From the NCBI GenBank assembly GCA_026991005.1, contig JALXCH010000171.1, forward strand, positions 1 through 7,269: a DNA stretch of 7,269 nt, written 5' to 3'. Position numbers and translations under genes: made by a program. Shown here piece by piece: positions 5,273-7,269 of the stretch. Source of the stretch: Calditrichia bacterium (lineage in GTDB: Bacteria > Calditrichota > Calditrichia > RBG-13-44-9). Numbering within the stretch: the first letter of the stretch is position 1; each line of letters begins with the position of its first letter. The notes under the pieces were generated by a model. It made no database searches and was not told where the DNA came from. It saw nothing but the letters and a program-made list of their open reading frames with translations.

Positions 5273-6148
5273 ATGACACATTCCATAGACGAAAAAACAC
5301 GCTCACTCATTATTCAATTTCAACGGAACGAGTTAACGGAATATTACACTTACCATGCTCTGGCTAAACGTGTGGAAGGGAAGAATCAGCAAATTCTCCA
5401 GAAAATTGCTGAGGACGAAAAAAGACATTACAACGAGTGGATAAAGTACAGCGGAGTAAAAGTAAAGCACAGCCGGTTTCATGTATTCCTGTACCGCATT
5501 ATTGCAGCGATTTTTGGACTCACGTTTGCCATTAAAATGATGGAACGGAATGAGCAGGAGGCGGAGAAAAATTACCAGTACGTGCAACAACAGATTCCGG
5601 AAATTGCCCCGATTATTCAGGACGAAATGGAGCACGAGAAGCTGCTGGTGAATATGATCGATGAGAAACGCATCGAATATATTGGCTCCATGGTGCTGGG
5701 GCTAAATGACGCCCTGGTGGAATTAACCGGTGCGTTGGCCGGATTTACCCTGGCCATGCAAAATACTCATCTTATCGGTACCGCCGGTCTCATTACCGGA
5801 ATTGCCGCTTCCCTTTCCATGGCAGCTTCGGAATACCTCTCGCAAAAATCGGAAACCAGCGAAAAAAGTCCCTTTTCTGCCGCCCTCTACACCGGTTCCA
5901 CCTACATCGTTGCCGTGATTTTGCTGGTGCTTCCCTTTTTCCTGGTGAACAGCTATTATCTGGCGATTGGCATTACCCTCACCCTGGTGATTCTGATTAT
6001 CTGGCTATTTTCTTACTTTGTCTCGGTGGTACGGGAAATTTCATTTAAATGCTTTTTCGGAGAAATGGCGGGCATCAGCATGGGTGTGGCGCTTATTTCG
6101 TTTGGCATTGGCTGGCTGGCACGTATTTTACTGAAGATTGAAGTGTAA
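5273..6148 (+). CDS. Ferritin-like diiron domain fused to a VIT1/CCC1 iron/manganese transporter
   Basis: A complete 291-residue membrane protein of the erythrin-Vit1 architecture. The N-terminal ferritin/rubrerythrin-like bundle (about 8-130) carries the repeated acidic pattern of a diiron site: E20/E23, E49xxH52 (DEKRH), E91/E94 and E118xxH121 (DEMEHE). A hydrophobic stretch (about 71-88) interrupts it between the two helix pairs. The C-terminal VIT1/CCC1 part (about 137-288) has five predicted membrane helices (137-162, 165-187, 207-226, 229-253, 265-287), with the signature GLNDALVELTGALAG (N145, D146 in the first helix) and ASEYLSQKSE after the second. The characterised relative MbfA of rhizobia exports iron; other VIT1/CCC1 members load Fe or Mn into vacuoles. 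Export or storage-linked transport of Fe(II)/Mn(II) across the inner membrane is therefore likely. AGGAG fixes the start. No Fur-like box was recognised upstream. Confidence 0.92.
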   Translation: MTHSIDEKTRSLIIQFQRNELTEYYTYHALAKRVEGKNQQILQKIAEDEKRHYNEWIKYSGVKVKHSRFHVFLYRIIAAIFGLTFAIKMMERNEQEAEKNYQYVQQQIPEIAPIIQDEMEHEKLLVNMIDEKRIEYIGSMVLGLNDALVELTGALAGFTLAMQNTHLIGTAGLITGIAASLSMAASEYLSQKSETSEKSPFSAALYTGSTYIVAVILLVLPFFLVNSYYLAIGITLTLVILIIWLFSYFVSVVREISFKCFFGEMAGISMGVALISFGIGWLARILLKIEV

Positions 6149-6465
6149 AATTCCTCCGGAGCGAGAGCACTTTTTCAGTTACTTTCCGATTTCCCCAAGC
6201 CATTCGATGAACCACGGCCACCTTTTGTTTTTGCAGGAAATATGGGAAGAAAGGTATTTTCGAGGAGTAAATGGGTTCACCCGGTACTGCGGAAAGGTTA
6301 AGTGAAGTGGTTCAATAAAATACAGAACAGCTAAACACCCGATGCCTGAATCTTCGGGAAAATGGGAAACTTTATTTTCATCTGCCGTCCATTGAAGGAA
6401 ACAAATTTGTAGTCTGGATTTAGAACCAATTCACCCAAGCGAATCTGTAATTCAAAAATAAAAAA
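6149..6465. other. Non-coding gap after the transporter gene
   Basis: No gene is supported. There is a 10-bp palindrome ACAAATTTGT (6401-6410), a weak CCCGA/TCGGG hairpin (6338-6358) and a 19-codon frame at 6242-6301 that I do not accept. I found no clear terminator for the transporter gene. The region ends in the A-rich flank of the inverted repeat. Confidence 0.5.
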
Positions 6466-6558
6466 GCTGTGTAAAAATGGAAAATCAAAAACCGACATTT
6501 CTCCACGTGTCCCGGTTCCATGGGTCGTGCGGTTAAAGAAGTTCCATTTTTACACAGC
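6451..6558 (-). terminator. Probable terminator of the secreted-protein gene, formed by the long hairpin
   Basis: Read on the minus strand the hairpin is followed at once by TTTTTTATTTTT, as in an intrinsic terminator for the gene ending at 6575. The stem is AT-rich and much longer than usual, so processing or 3'-end protection is also possible. The plus strand has no T-run after the structure. Confidence 0.5.
6466..6558. repeat. 93-bp inverted-repeat structure with nested inner stems
   Basis: GCTGTGTAAAAATGGAA (6466-6482) and TTCCATTTTTACACAGC (6542-6558) are exact 17-bp complements. Inside, AACCG (6490-6494) pairs with CGGTT (6530-6534), CACG (6504-6507) with CGTG (6526-6529) and CCC (6511-6513) with GGG (6522-6524). 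All stems nest, so the whole element can fold into one long hairpin. No target-site duplication is evident. It starts 16 nt after the stop of the minus-strand secreted-protein gene. Confidence 0.8.
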
Positions 6559-6574
6559 ACAAAACGGTTAAAAA

Positions 6575-7269
6575 TTATTTCAAAAGCGTCATCTTGCGGG
6601 AAACCACCCGATTCCCCACCTGCAATCGGTAAATGTACACCCCACTGGCTACGGATTGTCCCTGCTCGTTGGTACCGTCCCACACCAAGGAATATTTACC
6701 TGCACTTAGTGGCTGATGGAGCAACGTCTTCACCACCTCGCCCAGAGTGTTGTACACCGTCAGTTGCACCATCCTCTTCCGAAGCCCCTTGATTTCGAAA
6801 TCGATGTGGGTTCTGGGATTAAACGGGTTGGGGTAGTTCGGGAAAAGCCGGAAATCCTCCGCCAGCGGCATTTCATCCTCTGTTTGAATGGCAGAGGGGA
6901 TATCGAAGTATTCAATCACCCGCGCCATAATGGTATCCCGCACCGAGGCCGGGTAGAAGGTTTCGAAAGGAACCGCCAGGTACACTATTTTCCCGGGATG
7001 TACCCCCTGCCCAAAAATTCCCGCATACTGAATTCCGGCACCGCCATAGGTAGAAGCCGGGAATCCGCTGTACAACAGACACTGGGAAGAACCGTCGATG
7101 GGCTGGATGCCATCAGGGTAATCCACATTGTAGGTGCCGTGGGTTCCGTTGTCGAAATGCATGCTGCTCAAACCGTGGAAAATGCCAGCGGGATCTCCAT
7201 CCGTGGTGTAGGTAGGTACGCGATCCATCACGTAGCTGGCTTTCAGGTAAGTGCGGTAGAATTGCTTAT
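6575..7269 (-). CDS. Secreted protein with FlgD-like/type IX sorting C-terminus, 5' end cut by the window edge
   Basis: 230 residues are visible and the frame stays open through base 7269 (KQFYRTYLKASY precedes the internal GTG/ATG near 7231), so the N-terminus is missing. Residues about 60-125 include GGAGIQYAGIFGQG and KIVYLAVPFETFYPASVRDT, the type of strand-helix end I associate with a glutamine-amidotransferase-like or carbohydrate-active extracellular module; this is only a likeness. The last 90 residues are a FlgD-like/T9SS type A sorting domain: LFPNYPNPFNPRTHIDFEI, LTVYNTLGEVVKTL, GKYSLVWDGTNEQGQ, VASGVYIYRLQ and the ending RKMTLLK. Such domains direct proteins of FCB-group bacteria across the outer membrane and are then removed or used for anchoring. 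The catalytic function is not readable here. The long hairpin follows 16 nt after the stop. Confidence 0.9.
   Translation of the reverse strand, partial: KQFYRTYLKASYVMDRVPTYTTDGDPAGIFHGLSSMHFDNGTHGTYNVDYPDGIQPIDGSSQCLLYSGFPASTYGGAGIQYAGIFGQGVHPGKIVYLAVPFETFYPASVRDTIMARVIEYFDIPSAIQTEDEMPLAEDFRLFPNYPNPFNPRTHIDFEIKGLRKRMVQLTVYNTLGEVVKTLLHQPLSAGKYSLVWDGTNEQGQSVASGVYIYRLQVGNRVVSRKMTLLK

Noticed and set aside
6149..6180. Terminator for the transporter in the CTCCGGAGCGAGAGC stretch before TTTTT
   Set aside because: The self-complementary part leaves no proper loop and the stem is not adjacent to the T-run.
6242..6301. 19-codon frame starting MGRKVFSRSK
   Set aside because: Too short, with only a marginal ribosome site and no conservation evidence.
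1..7269. CRISPR array, transposase, phage genes, rRNA or tRNA
   Set aside because: No regularly spaced repeats with spacers, no DDE or integrase motifs and no RNA gene signatures were seen on either strand.

Overview
The window most likely comes from a free-living Gram-negative bacterium of the FCB group, with Calditrichota or a close neighbour (Ignavibacteriota, KSB1-like) as the best guess. The evidence is a secreted protein ending in the NYPNPFNP-type FlgD-like/type IX secretion sorting module, a lipobox lipoprotein, clear Shine-Dalgarno sequences (which argue against typical Bacteroidota), and long repeat-rich intergenic stretches. The taxonomic call is inference; there is no rRNA or marker gene here.

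Layout. 1-1088 (minus): two tightly spaced genes, an unrecognised 208-residue protein followed 4 nt later by a class I SAM methyltransferase that runs off the left edge. 1089-2230: about 1.1 kb without a confident gene. It holds degenerate repeats, several hairpins, an orphan plus-strand Rho-independent terminator, a frameshifted remnant that reads like the end of a beta-barrel protein, a 7-bp tandem repeat, and the AT-rich promoter and leader of a cold-shock gene. 2231-2437 (plus): cold-shock protein with a GTG start, ended by a hairpin terminator that also faces the convergent gene. 2623-3465 (minus): DUF89-family metal-dependent phosphatase. 3608-4780 (minus): TPR-like lipoprotein with a C-terminal TlpA/thioredoxin domain. 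It has its own terminator and a well-formed sigma70-like promoter whose -35 box lies in a perfect 19-bp dyad. 4899-5272: AT-rich divergent region plus a possible 38-codon gene. 5273-6148 (plus): ferritin-like diiron domain fused to a VIT1/CCC1 iron/manganese transporter. 6149-6574: non-coding, ending in a 93-bp inverted-repeat structure. 6575-7269 (minus): C-terminal part of a secreted protein with a FlgD-like sorting domain, cut by the right edge.

The genes do not form one obvious pathway. The intact ones suggest housekeeping and stress functions: cold shock, metabolite repair, envelope thiol redox, and intracellular iron handling. No phage, transposase, CRISPR array, rRNA or tRNA was found. 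The items most worth following up are the dyad over the tlpA-like promoter, the 93-bp inverted repeat with a diverged partial copy 1.5 kb away, the orphan terminator with switch-like stems upstream, the small gene before the iron transporter, and the unrecognised 208-residue protein.
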